A stretch of DNA of 64,000 bases from Phyto melanocephala (taxonomy: Eukaryota; Arthropoda; Insecta; Diptera; Rhinophoridae): contig OW799237.1 of the NCBI GenBank assembly GCA_941918925.1, positions 69,557,626 to 69,621,625 on the forward strand. Reading direction: 5' to 3'. Both the position numbers and the translations under genes were made by a program. Numbering within the stretch: position 1 is the first letter of the stretch; each line of letters starts with the position of its first letter. Of the stretch, positions 23,413 through 36,262 are shown one piece after another. Under the pieces are notes generated by a model that saw nothing but the letters and a program-made list of their open reading frames with translations, had not been told where the DNA came from and made no database searches.

Positions 23413-24104
23413 AACAAGTAAAAGTGTTATATTCGGTGATGCTGAAATTCGGTCGTGCTGAAACTAAAATACTCTTCATATAAACATACATAGCGTAACC
23501 TAGATTTAAGATTTAATGTTATATGCCAACTTCCTTTGTTATTTCTGACGCCATTTTTGATTTTGATTATTCTCCTAGTCAATTAATTTCATTTGAATCC
23601 CAAATTGATGGCGTTTTCCGTCATTTTGTTTTGGACGACATCTTGGATTTTACACTTTTTCATAGTTTATTGTATTTTACTGGTCAAGCCCTTACATTTG
23701 TTACCAATATTGTGGGGGTTGAAGGAGTTACATTTGAAAATACCAGATTTGGCCCTATACTAATATTGAGGGGGTTAAAGGGGATAAATTTTTTAACTAC
23801 TAGATTTTACCCATATTTAAAAATGTATTATTATGCCATTATGTAGTGGCGGCTATTATAAATTTAATTATTATTCTGTTAATCAAACCCTTTTATTTGA
23901 TATTCATATTGAACCTCTAGGTTGCCTAAAAGCTAAAAATTTATATTTGCATGCATGGGGATTATTGAGGTCTCTCGTATACAGTAATGAGTCAGGTATA
24001 ATTCCATCCCTGGAAAACAACATTGCAGCTGCTATTGGTGAGATACCGGCCGAAATGCTAAACAAAAGTATGCCTAATCTAGAGCTTAAGCAGCTAATAC
24101 CCGG
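23413..24104 (-). repeat. DINE-like repeat, subfamily B, fused to a transposase fragment
   Basis: Tail AAGTAAAAGTGTTATATTCG with a degraded, partly duplicated hairpin, then body modules (TATTGTGGGGGTTGAAGGAG, ATGTAGTGGCGGCTATTAT). From about 23950 the sequence changes to a transposase fragment. Confidence 0.5.
23950..24096 (+). pseudogene. Tc3-like transposase C-terminal fragment
   Basis: About 48 codons in one frame read WGLLRSLVYSNESGIIPSLE, then NNIAAAIGEIPAEMLNKSMP. This matches the family pattern WGxLKSxVYxxxP...LxxNIxxxxxxIPxEMLxxxMxN found after the last catalytic residue. Both ends are truncated, by a DINE-like body on the left and a MITE on the right. Confidence 0.55.
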
Positions 24105-24405
24105 CATGTTTTTTACATCTGACTTGTCAAATTTCACACTGCCATATACGAACATGTCGTGTGTTACCTTTAAAACATTACTTCTGTAAAAAACATGTGT
24201 TGAGACATCTGACAAAATTTCAATTAGAGCGCGCTATATTTTCTTCTGTCAAAACATGTGACTTCAGCCGTTGGCAGAAATTTCTGCTGCTGCAAAGCAA
24301 TTAGCGACGGTTGCCTGTAAAAGTACAATTTTAGCAGACACGTAGATTTAAATATGTCTAACAAATTTTAAAGTCAGATGTAAAAAACATGCCGCGTATT
24401 ATAGA
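24105..24405. mobile_element. Approximately 300-bp MITE, copy 2
   Basis: Left end CGGCATGTTTTTTACATCTG, right end AAGTCAGATGTAAAAAACAT then GCCGCGTATTATAG. The interior is highly similar to 16850-17172, including GAGCGCGCTATATTTTCTTC and GTCGTGTGTTACC. Confidence 0.6.
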
Positions 24406-24429
24406 CTTTACGCTCAAATGTATTGTTTT

Positions 24430-25532
24430 TTTTATACACTTCACACGACAGGGTATAATAGCTTTGTCATTCCATTTGTAATTTTTACAATATTCATTTC
24501 CGACCCCAAAAGGTGTATATTTTCTGAAAGCTTATGACTTTTTTTTTTAGAAGCGCCCACATGTTACTTAGATCTGTATGTGGTATCAATATTTTGTAAA
24601 TATCCTGGAATGAATCGATATTGAAATCCAGCACGATCGCCCCATAACTTTCTGAGATATGTTTCTTACACATTTTTTTTTATAAAAAAAAAAAATTTTT
24701 CAGCCCTAGGTTAATTTTTAGATACGTTTGTTACTATTTATAGGCATGATATGCCTCTAGAGATATATATTTTTTTAATATGTCAAGTTTTTAAAGCTTG
24801 TAATTAATTCTTGGACATGTTAGGGACACCTGAATACAGGCCGTTGTCTCGAAAATTACTTCTGAGAAAAACTTACAAATCTGCTTAAAACCAGCTGAGA
24901 TATAAGCACAAAAATACAAATTCTTCAGTGTTTTTCCTAAAACAGGATCTTGACTAGCAAAATAAAGGACACTAACAAAAATTAAAGTTCTAGATGGCCG
25001 CCACTACAAAAGGCCATACAATTAATGTATATAAGGGTCAAATCTAGTAATTAAAAATAAACCCACTTTAATCCCCTCTATATTGGTATCAAAAGAAAGG
25101 GCTTAACCAGAGGGATGCAGTAAATAATGACAGTTTAAGTCCAAGATGGCGTCCAAGATAAAATGGTAGAAATATGGTTCAAAAATAGTTAGTAATTACA
25201 GCTATGCCCCTTCAACTCGCACAATATGGGTATGAAATGAAATGTATTGTCCGATAGAATACAGTAAACTATGAAAAAGTTAAAATCCAAGATGGCGCTC
25301 TAAAAAAAATAGTGGATAGTAGTTTTTTAATTCCATCAATATGCTATCAAATGAAAGGGCTTGACTATTAGAATACAACTATGTACAAATTTAAAATCAA
25401 AATTAGCATTGGAAATAATAAAGCAAAATAAAATCTAGACTAAGCTACGATGTGGTCATTATACCTACGTACAAGATGGTGAAGGGCATTATCAGATTCG
25501 GCATGGCCGAATATAGAATTCTTACTTGTTGA
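24430..25532 (+). repeat. DINE-like element, subfamily B, apparently full length
   Basis: Head TTTTTTTTATACACTTCACA, then TTTGTCATTCCATTTGTAAT and CGACCCCAAAAGGTGTATAT. The body has the module GGCCGCCACTAC and several AAAGGGCTTGAC/GTCAAGCCC units. It ends GATGGTGAAGGGCATTATCA, the hairpin ATTCGGCATGGCCGAAT, then ATAGAATTCTTACTTG. About 1.1 kb, and the best reference copy of subfamily B here. Confidence 0.65.
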
Positions 25533-26907
25533 ATGAAAAATCGTTATGATTTAAGTAATTAAAATAAAATTTAAAATGATTTTTTTTTGGATCTATTCGT
25601 TTTTTCATTTATGTCATATCTTATTAGAAATCATGGTGTAATTATATAAAGAATTGCATTTTGGAGAATATTTTGTGTAAAATTTTTTCTATAAAGTTTA
25701 AAATTTTGAATTATGAGGACAGCGAAAAAATGTATACAATTTTGATATTTCGAAAGGAACAGCTGATGATCAGCTGAACAACTGAAACTAGCTAATTAAC
25801 TGTACCCTGTTATAAAATGTATAATAAATATGTACAATGTTAAACGCAGGAAATTTGAAAAGAAAAAACACATGTGTGTATGGTATGTATGTCTTATATT
25901 ATTAATTATTAAATAATGTTAAATGTATTAGATTGTCAAAAAAAAATTTTTTTAAAAACAAAATCTCTTATATATTTTTTATTTACAAATTTTAAAGAGA
26001 TTTATACTAGTAAAAATATAAATTAATTTATAAAGAAAAAAATATCTTAAAATATACATATAATGATTTAACTTTTTCTTGCATAAAGTATATTTAAATG
26101 TGTTTTTAAACAATTTGGTTGTAGATTAGCTTCGGATATGAATGTTTGTTTTTTAATTTATATTTTTAAAAATTTTAAATCTTTTTGATTTTTGGTATCA
26201 TTAATTAACTCACACTAAATATACAGTGTCTCACAGTAAGAATTGTTCAGGCTTATCGAAATTACTTTTTCTATAAAATTTCCAAAAAATTTTAAAACTA
26301 AAGTTCTTTTAAAGCTTTTCTCGCAATTTAAGTTCTGCAGAGTGGTTTTTTTTTAATTTATATATATAAAAGAGTAACGTTACTGACTGATCCATTTCCG
26401 CACAGCCCAAATGCAAAAAATTAGAGAGTGGGTTCCCCTTCCATTATATAGTTTCACTGAGAAGGGGCTGTTCGAAATTCGTAAGAGAGTAAAAAGTGTA
26501 AATCGGTTACCTTATATCTGCTAAACTAAAAAAGATACAGATAAAATTAAAAAGGTATTGAAATCAACTCAAAAAATAAACTGTCAGGTTTCCGGCACTC
26601 TTTCGAATATTCAACCCCTAAGCGGAAAAAAAGGATAAAAACTATACCTTGGAACTTTCTTAGTACCCTTTGTAACTTCCAAACACATAAACATAAAAAA
26701 TTTAAATTGCTTTATTTACTCCGCGAAAAAAAACATTAATAACATTTTGGCGCTTTTTTTTAATTCGCTTGTATTTGCCTCTTTTTGAACTTTTTTTAAT
26801 TTTTATGTTATACAATAGGAAATGAATTTATAATTATTGTTTAATAGAATAAAGATAACTATTAGGGTGAAATTTTTAGAAATTTTAGGGGGACAAACAA
26901 GATAACA
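25533..26907. other. No gene; possible Helitron 5' fragment at about 26357-26640
   Basis: Mostly AT-rich filler. Around 26357 the sequence TATATATATAAAAGAGTAAC followed by GACTGATCCATTTCCGCACA and GCCC resembles the 5' end of some insect Helitrons, but no CTAG-terminated 3' end was found. Confidence 0.35.
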
Positions 26908-27825
26908 ACAAGTAAGAGTGCTATATTCGGACGTGCCGAATCTGAAAATACCCTTCACCATCATGTACATAGGATTTGATGTACATATAGATTTTATGTA
27001 ATACACCATTTTCCGACGCCATTTTTGATTTTGAAATTTTACATAGTTAACTGTATTTTACTAACCAAGCCCTTTCATTTGATATTCATATTGATCGGAC
27101 TAAGAAAAAAAATGTCCGCCATTTTGTTTTAGACGTCATATTGGATTTTTACTTTTTCATAGTTTACTGCATTTTACTGGTCAAGCCCTTTTATTTGATA
27201 CCAATACTGTAGGGGTTAAAGGAGCTACGTTTTGAAATATATAAATTATTAAATATATAAATTAATTGTCCGCCATTTTGTAGTGGCGGCCATCATGAAT
27301 TTTAATTTTTTATAGCCCCTTATATTGAGCTAGTCAAGTCCTTTTAGATGATACCAATATTGACTTTCTTGGTTGTCCAGAAGCTGAAAAAATTGGGTTT
27401 CGTTTGTAAATTTTTGGAATAATTATTGAAAAAACAAAAAAATTTTACTTATTACTTTATTGATTAGAGCCTTATTTATTCAAAATTTTTCACGAATATC
27501 TCTAGAGGCATATTTTATCTACAAATAGTAACTAAGGTACCTATAAATTCTAATTTTGGTGGTAAAAATATGGGGGAAAACAGATGCAGTCGCGTTTATT
27601 TGCTTATATCTCAGAAAGTTATGGGGGCGATTTCGTTGAATTTAAATAGCAATTCATTATCCGGGAATAAATTGCTATTTTCAAAAGATTGATACCACAT
27701 AAAGAATATAAAGTTGATTCTAAAAGTTGATTTCAACCAACACACGGACAGACGGATATGGCCTAATCGACTCCTCTATTTATAAGCTTTCAGAATATAC
27801 ATATATACTTTATGGGGTCGGCAGA
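26908..27825 (-). repeat. DINE-like element, subfamily B, near full length
   Basis: Opens AAGTAAGAGTGCTATATTCG with the hairpin TTCGGACGTGCCGAA and ends with a reversed head (CAACACACGGACAGACGGAT, CATAAAGTATATATGTATAT-like, GGGGTCGG). The body includes TTTTGTAGTGGCGGCCATCA. The outermost head hairpin has been lost. Confidence 0.6.
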
Positions 27826-28976
27826 TTAAGTGTGTGTGCGAGTGTGTGAATAATTTTATCGGTTACTGTAAATAAATAATATTTTTCATCTTTTCTCGAG
27901 TGTCTATACCGCCATACGCCGACTACACTAGAGCATTTATAATAATGTTAAGGTTGTAATAAATAACTTATTTCTAATGTTTTGCAGATATTTAGAATTT
28001 AGATTTTGGTTTAATTAAAGATTATAAAACAATTTATATAAATTTTGTTTTGACTCTTTGATGACCATACTTTTTCACACACTTCTCCACTTTTAAATTT
28101 AAAATATTATAAAATATTTTCTTTTGCCCCAAACATTTTTTCACACATTCCACACAGGTATAAATTATAATGTCTAAAATTCTCTGTGAAAGAAATATGT
28201 TCCGAAACATTAAAAACGAAAAGTATATACTTATGTACATACATTCATACATACATAATTATTAAAATAAATATTTAAAACGTGTTTGATTTGTTTTGAT
28301 ATGCTCTTAACAGAAAACATTTAAAATTTATTTTAAAAAATATTTTAGCTAAAAACAAATTGAATATAAATTTTTATATCTGAAATGCATTTCTAAGTAT
28401 CTATTTGAATTTTTAAAATTTTGAAAAAATTCTTATACACAAAAAATTGGGTAAGATTTACTTTTTTTAAATCAAAAAAAGTTATTAACGATTTTATTAA
28501 ATTTAGTACATACATACACACTTATAATTATATTTTTTTATAAAATAAATTTTGTGTCTAAATTTTGTTCGTATTAAATCTTTTTAATTGCTATACTTTA
28601 AGACAAAAATATTCATATTTCTGGCATACGCAGCTGTTAATTAACCCAATTGTTGATATTTATGACTTTGAGTTATTTTTAGATTTGTTGAAACTTTTAA
28701 TGACACTTTAGGATATTAAAGTATACAAATTAAACACCTTTGTGCACGTTTCAGCCTGCTGTATTTTTAGTTAAAAAAAAATAAAATTTCAAAAAAAAAA
28801 CGTGTTGAAAACCTAGAAAAATTATTTAACAGATGTTCAGGATAAGCAAAAACTAAGTACTATATCAAAGAACAACGCGTTTTTATTGTGGAACAATATT
28901 TCAAAAGTAATAAGAACTTGTTGCTGCTACAACAACAGCCATATTTGTTTAAAACTGTCATACCTATTAACTTAGA
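27826..28976. other. No gene recognised
   Basis: AT-rich sequence. The open frame at 28034-28252 (minus) has no domain and looks like chance. Confidence 0.45.
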
Positions 28977-29100
28977 AAAAAGTGCTATACTCGCCCATAC
29001 CGAATCTTATCACGTATACCGGTATGTTAAATTCTAATAATGTTCTTATTGTAGGGAAGCCTTGATTGTAGACTTTATTCTGGTCGCCATTTTGAATTTA
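28977..29100 (-). repeat. DINE-like tail fragment
   Basis: AGTGCTATACTCGCCCATAC, then CGAATCTTATCACGTATACC: a short diverged tail piece directly beside the retrotransposon fragment. Confidence 0.45.
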
Positions 29101-29860
29101 AAATTGTTCGTGTTCCCTGAATTCAGGCGGCTATTATATCCCTGGAGAGTGTGTACAGCACATCGAAAATTGCCCGGGAATGCCTTGAGAAGATTCGACG
29201 GTTACCCTTGTGTGGGTTCCAGGACATGGGGAAATTGACGGTAATAATAAGGCTGATGCACTTGCAAAAGCCGGTACCACCTTAGATTCGGTTGAATCCG
29301 GATGTGCTTTGGGTATTTCCTTATCAAAGGGAAAGCAGCTAATCTCGCATCGGTTCTATTTGGAGGCCAAGGAAAGATGGGTGAAAGAACCCACTTGCTA
29401 GGAAACCAGAAAGATCTGGCCTGGCATGGATGCGCATAGGACGCAATATGTGAATATGCCCCGAATCCACCTTAGGAACCTCATAGCGGTCATTACTGGA
29501 CACTGGCCTATAGGTACACACTCGAAAAGGCTAAATATCCCTTACAATGACTTCTGTAGAAGTTGCGATAACGAGGAAGAGGAGGAGACAACTGAACATC
29601 TTCTCTGTAATTGTCCTGCATTCGGGAAAAATCAGATTCTAGGTCAGTGAATACTTGAAAGTAAAATTTGTCCTTCCGCAGGTGATCTGGGAAAGATACA
29701 CACCTTTATAAACAGGACAGGATGGCTGAGGAACGAAGGACAGAGGAAGTAGACAAACGGGCATTGGTGCTTACGGTATCACAACGGGACCACCGGAGGA
29801 CCCAAGTGAGCTGTGCTTTCGGACGGCTGCCGGATCTAACCTATCCTACACACACGTCAT
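29101..29860 (+). mobile_element. 3' fragment of a non-LTR retrotransposon (RNase H and zinc-knuckle end)
   Basis: Frames read VTLVWVPGHGEIDGNNKADALAKAG, the RNase H block with its conserved His and final Asp region. After one stop (29399) comes MPRIHLRNLIAVITGHWPIG and the C-terminal cysteine pattern CRSCDNEEEEETTEHLLCNC. The reading frame ends near 29750 with LRNEGQRK, followed by a GC-richer 3' UTR (GGACCACCGGAGGACCCAAG). This layout belongs to I/R1/LOA-type elements with a C-terminal RNase H; I cannot assign the clade. The element is 5'-truncated and not functional. Base composition is clearly more GC-rich than the surroundings. Confidence 0.75.
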
Positions 29861-30067
29861 ACATATGTATGCACGTCCTACTAATAATATAAATGCCAGT
29901 TGTAATTCTGCTCTAGTCGGGACAAGAGCTCGCGCGTCATTATCATTATCGTTGTCGAATAAGAACAATCAGGCCGTCCTTTTTATTTGGCTTCGAGAGT
30001 TTTGTGCCTGGCTTCCTCATTGGTTAATTGCGTAGCGTCGGTTAACTCTATAAAGGTACAGCTACTA

Positions 30068-30927
30068 GGGTGGACGACTCGGTTTTACAACCGGTGGAAA
30101 AACCGGTTTTTTTACTCTTTCAGGTGTCGGTTTTTTCCAAATGTTAATTTTTCGAATGTCGAACACACCGGGTTTTTTACTCACAGAAGCCGTTTTTTTT
30201 CATATATTTATTACTAAAAAAATTTCCAAAAACCAAAAAATTTACTAAATACTCTTTCATAATATTGTAAGGAATTTATTTGTTGTTTCAAGAACAAATG
30301 TAAAATAAGAAAAATAATTAGGTTAAATATTATTTGTTTTAAATGGAGATCAGGTATTTAATACGTTGTTGCGCTTATAATTTGCTGTTCAGTACTTATT
30401 GTACTTTGCAATACTTTTTGATCTAATTTTCGAATTTCATAATATTTTGCTTCTACGAAATCTAGCGACTTGTACTAAAGACTACCCATAGCTTTACTAA
30501 TATCTTTGATAACATATGACTTGTATACTAAATAGTTTGGCACACAAAGGGTTATTATTACAACTCGCCTACAAAGTTAATGTTAGTAAAAGGTAAATTT
30601 GACTACAGTGAGCAGTGAAGTGACTTTTTAATATTCTTCATTATTACAACCTCCTTGTAACAAAGTTTTTTTTTTATTTTAAATAACGGCATTATTATAA
30701 TGCCATTGAAATTGTGTCAACTTAAAGTGCAATTAAACCATAAAACAAACTAGTTTATACCTATATGTATCTCTGTCATGGGTATAAAAAAAAATTATAT
30801 TTTATGTATTCGACCGGTTAACCGGTTTTTTCTAAATTTTCATAAAAGCAACCGGTTTTTTCTTTAATTCTGAATTTCAAACTATTTGAAACCCGGTTTC
30901 TTAAAAATGTCGAATAATCGATCGCCC
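30068..30927. mobile_element. TIR element of about 860 bp with A/G-poor termini
   Basis: Left end GGGTGGACGACTCGGTTTTA; right end in reverse GGGCGATCGATTATTCGACA. TA flanks both ends (30066-30067 and 30928-30929). Several CCGGTTTTTT motifs sit inside each end, and the central part includes a diverged piece related to the MITE at 709-883. No coding capacity; probably Tc1/mariner-related. Confidence 0.45.
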
Positions 30928-31129
30928 TAACAGTTACCCAGAGCATCAATTGACCACATGCAGATTTTTACATGAGTCGAATTCGGAAATTTACGAAGTA
31001 TACATAGGTTGATTGGCAGTTACAGGAAAACATTTGACAATTAAATCATAAATAATTGGCGATAGCAGTTTTGTCAATTGACAGCCAAATAATTGTCTAG
31101 TGTTAGTACACTAGTGAAAAAAAATATTT

Positions 31130-31778
31130 TAAATGTGAATGTATGGATATTCAAATATTTGGATACTTTTAGCTAGCAATCCATTGCAAGTCATAGCCTC
31201 GAAAATTATTTCTAAAACACAAAAACTAACAAATCGGCATGAAAATAACTGAGATATAAACACCAAAATACAACTGTTTTGGTATATTTTATAAGATATA
31301 CAAACAGAAAATACAAAAATTTCAGCTTCTGGATTTGTATGGGTGTCAAATGAACGAATTTGACTAACAAAATAAAATACATGGTAAACAACTTTAAATC
31401 CTTGATAGCCACCACTAAAAAATGGCGACAACCCTCTCAATATTGATATCAAATGAATGAGTTTGCCAGTAGAATACAGTAAACTAAAATCTAAGATGGC
31501 CTCATAAATAAAATGTTTGATATATGGATCCAATGTAATTACTGCTTTGTTCACTTTAAAACCCACAATATTGGTATAAGTGAAAGAAAAGAAGAATACA
31601 GTTAATGATCTAAAAATTCAAAGTTAAAAATGACATCTGAAATATAGAGCAAAATGGCGTTTAAAATTTAATCTAAAATATATGCAATCTAGACTACGAT
31701 ATGGTCATTATATCTACGTACATGATGGTGAAGGGCATTCTCAGATTCGAAACGGCCGAATATATAACTCTAACTTGT
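31130..31778 (+). repeat. DINE-like repeat, subfamily B, 3' half
   Basis: Body modules in the orientation of 24430-25532, ending GATGGTGAAGGGCATTCTCA, the hairpin ATTCGAAACGGCCGAAT and TATAACTCTAACTTG. The 145-codon open frame on the opposite strand (31129-31566) lies wholly in this repeat and is not a gene. Confidence 0.6.
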
Positions 31779-33308
31779 TTTTTTGTTCTTATAAAATTTT
31801 TTGAGGATTCCTAAGGTAATTTTATTCATTAGGTAGGTTTGATTCATCAGCTGATTATTTATTTTCTTTACTTATTTTAAACTTTAGCTTTCAAAGTCCA
31901 TAGATAAAAAATAATTCACTTTCTTCTCTCATTTATTTTAAATGTCAAACTTTATATCTGTGGCTTGGAGCTAAAAGGGCCAATGTCACTTTTGTGCTCT
32001 TTTGAGTTAATCATTGCATTAGATTTGTTTTCTTGTTCTATTTCATTATGGTAAAACAGCTAAAGTCATACTTAACCCAGAACAGCTTCATAAATAAAAT
32101 GCTGACCAATGTCACTATGAAAGCACCTATAAAAGTTAAAGTTCAATTCGAATTTTCTCAAAAGTAAACATTTTTTGACATTGGCCCTTTTAGCTCCAAG
32201 TCACAGATATACATATAAAAAATGAAAACAACAAACTTTTCTCCTAACTACGATAACCTACTGAATAAATATGCTTTGGAGGACTCCTTTATTATTTTAC
32301 TTTCTTCTCGGCACAAGGTACTGCTCATATGCAAAACAAAAAATGGTTTAAATATTTTTTTAATAAAAAAGATGTGAGGCAAATTTACATTCATAAAATT
32401 TGTTCGGGGTAAAAGAATTAATTTAAAACTGTATTGACATAATAATCCAAACAATTTTAAATTATTAAGAAATGCTGTATGTTTATTGTAAAATTTTGAA
32501 ATTTTTAAGAATTGTTAGATTATGACAATACTTCTCTTAGGACACTTTATGAATTAGCTAAATGTGTAAATATATTATAAAGAGATCAAAATACATAAAA
32601 ACTGAAACTAAAAAAACTGTGTTTTTCAAATCAATTCATAACAGGATAAGCAGTAGAAAAGTTTGAATGTATATTATGAATTTTTTTTTTTTAATTTAAC
32701 AATATGTACATATGTATGTATGTATGTACCAAACAATATAAACAATAACGAACATTTCATAAACCTAATTATTTATGGAAATTTACTACAGATAAAAAAC
32801 TATTTCTAAATCTTTCATAAATAACAACATTTATTGGGAATTCTTAATATTAATATTTTTTTCAATAAATTTATTTCTATCAATTTTTCTTTAGAACTGC
32901 CTCCTGGTGAGATACAAACACACATATTTTTAATTTGAAATGATAATGATAATTTTACACTGTTGGGTCCGACCAACAATTCTTTGATATGATTTGTTGT
33001 TTCTAAATTTTTTTTTAATAAACACATTTATTTTTTATAATTTTTTTGTTTTTAGTTTAATATAAATTATGTGTAATTTCAAATCGATTTAGAAATAAAT
33101 TTGGCATCATAATTACGGCAATTATAATAAATTTTCTGCAATTATTTGGTAAAAATAATTAATAATTTTTAATATTTTTCCCACAGGCGCATTTTAACAA
33201 AAGATATAAATTTGTCGCCATTTGTGCAGTAAAGTGTTGGCAACCCTAAAAACTTCGATAGCTGACAGTATATGTTAATGAATGAATAAATGAATAAATA
33301 TGCCTTGG
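31779..33308. other. No gene recognised
   Basis: AT-rich sequence with an ACATATGTATGTATGTATG simple repeat near 32706. An inverted pair TTGGCCCTTTTAGCTCCAAG (32173) and CTTGGAGCTAAAAGGGCCAA (31964) spans about 230 bp. This could mark the arms of a short unclassified foldback element. Confidence 0.4.
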
Positions 33309-35571
33309 GCAAGCACGATAGAGGTCGCACCGAAAAAGCTAGAGGGCTCAAATTTTGCCAGAATCTTTCTTATTGAAAAGGTTTGTTTGGTATTGAAAAT
33401 GGGCTAAATCGAAATATATTGCGAAGAGAGTTATAGCTCGAAAAGCAAGAGTAGGTCGAAAAAACCGTGTCCTTCGAACATCGAATAAAATGGAATTGTG
33501 TCCAAACGCATTAACGTAGACTCATGAAACTTTGAATATATATTACCTGAGTAAAAGCAATATTTTTCCCCGAAAATTATTAAATCTATGCATTAGGAGA
33601 GGAGTTATCGATCAAAATGTACGAAAATTTATACCGCACAGTGTATTTTTCAGTATATTTAAAAACAAAAACGTCATAAAAGCAACAAAATTGGATGTAC
33701 GCCTCTGAAATTTTGCACACTTTGCTTTTTGGTGAGACGCTTTTTTGTAACGGAACTTTTACGCCCACCTCCCATATAACGTTTTACTCAAAATTCATAT
33801 AATTTCTCTATTAATAAAGATTTTGGAATAATAAAGGGCTATATTGAAACACCTAAGTTGTACTCATTCGCAAAAACAACTTTGACACGCCTACTATAAC
33901 GCCCACTTTGCACGTAATCTACCGTTAATGAAATTTAAAAGCTCATAAAACCGCCAAAATTAGAGGTATGATGATCAAATTTGCTACGTATATCCCCCTA
34001 GGCAATGTTATTATTGTGCCAAAAAATTAAGGGGCCACGCCTACTTTTACGCCCACCTCCCATATAACGTTTTACCTAAAATTCATATAATTTCTCTATT
34101 AATAAAGATTTTGGAATAATAAAGGGCTATATTGAAACACCTAAGTTGTACTAATTCGCAAAAACAACTTTGACACGCCTACTATAACGCCCACTTTGCA
34201 CGTAATCTACCGTTAATGAAATTTAAAAGCTCATAAAACCGCCAAAATTAGAGGTATGATGATCAAATTTGCTACGTATATCCCCCTAGGCAATGTTATT
34301 ATTGTGCCAAAAAATTAAGGTGCCACGCCCACTTTTACGCCCACCTACCATATAACGGTTTAACTGAAATTCATATAATTTCTCTATTAATATAGATTTT
34401 GGAATACTAAAGAGAAATATCTAAGTTGTACTCAGTAGTAAAAACAACTTTGACACGCCTACTATAACGCCCACTTTTCACGTTATCTACCGTTAATGAA
34501 ATTTAAAAGCTCATAAAACCGATGAAATTAGAGGTATGATGATGAAATTTGCTACATATATCCTTCTAATCAATGTAATTGTTGTGCCAAAAAGTTTAAG
34601 TGACACACCCACTGTAACGCCTACTTCCCATATAACGGTTTATCTTAAACTTCATGTAATTTCTCTATTGACAAAGTTTTTGGGAAAATAAAAGACTATA
34701 TTGAAATATCTAAGTTGTAGCAGAAACTTTATTGACACGCCTACTTTAACGTCTTCTTTCACTAAAAGACCAAATTTACGAAAACATTTTACTATCATAT
34801 CGAAGTTATTAAGGGTGGTTAAATTTTAAGGGCCGATGTTGATTTTTAATAAAACACAAATTATTAAAGAAATTATTATCATTTCTTTTTATAATGATAA
34901 TATTTGTATGATTCAATTATGTATTTAACAAAATATCGGCCAAATGGCCCCCGCATCTTTGGCGCCACTCCTCTATCTGATGGACTAAATTTTCAATGAT
35001 AATGTTGATGCTCAATTGTTGGGCATGATGATGAGTCGAGGTTGACTGCTCTTTTGCCACACTATCGCAAAAAACAGCAATGGTTCCCATTCAACGAACT
35101 AATGAAGCATTCACAGATTTTCTTACATTTTATACAGACCTGTTTTGCAGAAATTTAAATATTTTTAACAATTCTCCCGATTGTGAACGAATTTTAACGA
35201 TTATGTTGATCAAAAGAATTACGAAGTGCATAAAATGCATTTTGGTTTGAACGCCCATTTTTATAAAAAACCTGAATAATTTTAAAGCGTTGCTCATTTG
35301 CGTATCTTTCCACGGATCAAATTGAGTAAGTTTGAGATTGATAAATGTCAAGTGAAATGCAGAAAACAAATTTAAAGACTAGGTGTAGTTCATTTTCAAC
35401 ATGGGCCCTTAAAATTTAACCACCTTCTACAAAGAAAGTGATACATATTTTATTATAAAAAGATTATTCCATAATGAGTAACAAAATAATAAATATTGTG
35501 CTTTAAATGTAAACAAAATTGGTGGTGGGTATAAAAGATTCGGCATAGCCGAATATAGTGCTCTTACTTAT
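33309..35571 (+). repeat. DINE-like element, subfamily A, head-truncated, with tandem modules
   Basis: Begins inside the element at GCACGATAGAGGTCGCACCG. It carries modules of about 280-288 bp in near-perfect tandem (TTTGACACGCCTACTATAAC starts at about 33881, 34169 and 34449). It ends TGGTGGTGGGTATAAAAGAT with the hairpin ATTCGGCATAGCCGAAT, then ATAGTGCTCTTACTTA. The last 1.1 kb matches the end of 2139-4880 closely. Confidence 0.68.
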
Positions 35572-36018
35572 TTTATTTATTTTCGTATTTATTATAATTA
35601 AAATTACAATAAATCTTAAAGCTAAGAGCACTAGCGACGAAGGCTATCGGCTTGGTATTTTTTAAGTAAATGGGATATTAAGATAATGGGAATTTTAATA
35701 TTAAATTTGGTTATGCAGGGATTTGTTTTATTATTATTTCCTGCTGGGTAGTTATAAAAATTTACGCCACAACTTTTAACTTTTAGCATAAAACTATTTT
35801 AGATCGAAAACAATGTAGTTAAGTCTGCTTTTACAAATACTTAATGTCGTGAAACATTTCTAAAAAGGTTATAGTCAATACTGACAGACAACAACAAACA
35901 ACCTTTTATATTGTGCCCAATGTGTCTAAATTAAACCTTTAAAATTTTGTTTTATTAATCTGAGTTATGAAAAGACTAATAAAATATTTTTTATTTAAAT
36001 GTTTAAATCTTTTTTTAG

Positions 36019-36262
36019 CTTCCAGAGTTTTAAAATCCTTCGTTAAATCATTGTCCGCTCGCTCAAACAACTAATGATCAATACAGAGAATGTCAAGCAA
36101 CACGAAAATTATATATAATAATTTGTCAAATACGAGAGGTCACCACAAAACACCTCTGAAGCCATTTACAAAATATCGAAGAAGACATAACAGATCCGAG
36201 ACTAATAAGGAAGTTAACGAATAATAACAACTCGCCAAAAAGGAGAGGAGCGTGAAAAAAAT
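36019..36262 (+). other. Probable 5' UTR of the potassium channel gene
   Basis: A TTTTTTTAG acceptor-like site ends at 36018, and the following 244 bases are less AT-rich than the surroundings and lead straight to the ATG at 36263 (context AAAAAAATATG). An upstream non-coding exon would then lie to the left. The promoter was not identified. Confidence 0.4.

Noticed and set aside
31129..31566. 145-codon open frame on the minus strand
   Set aside because: It lies wholly within a DINE-like repeat; similar body sequence in other copies has stops in this frame.
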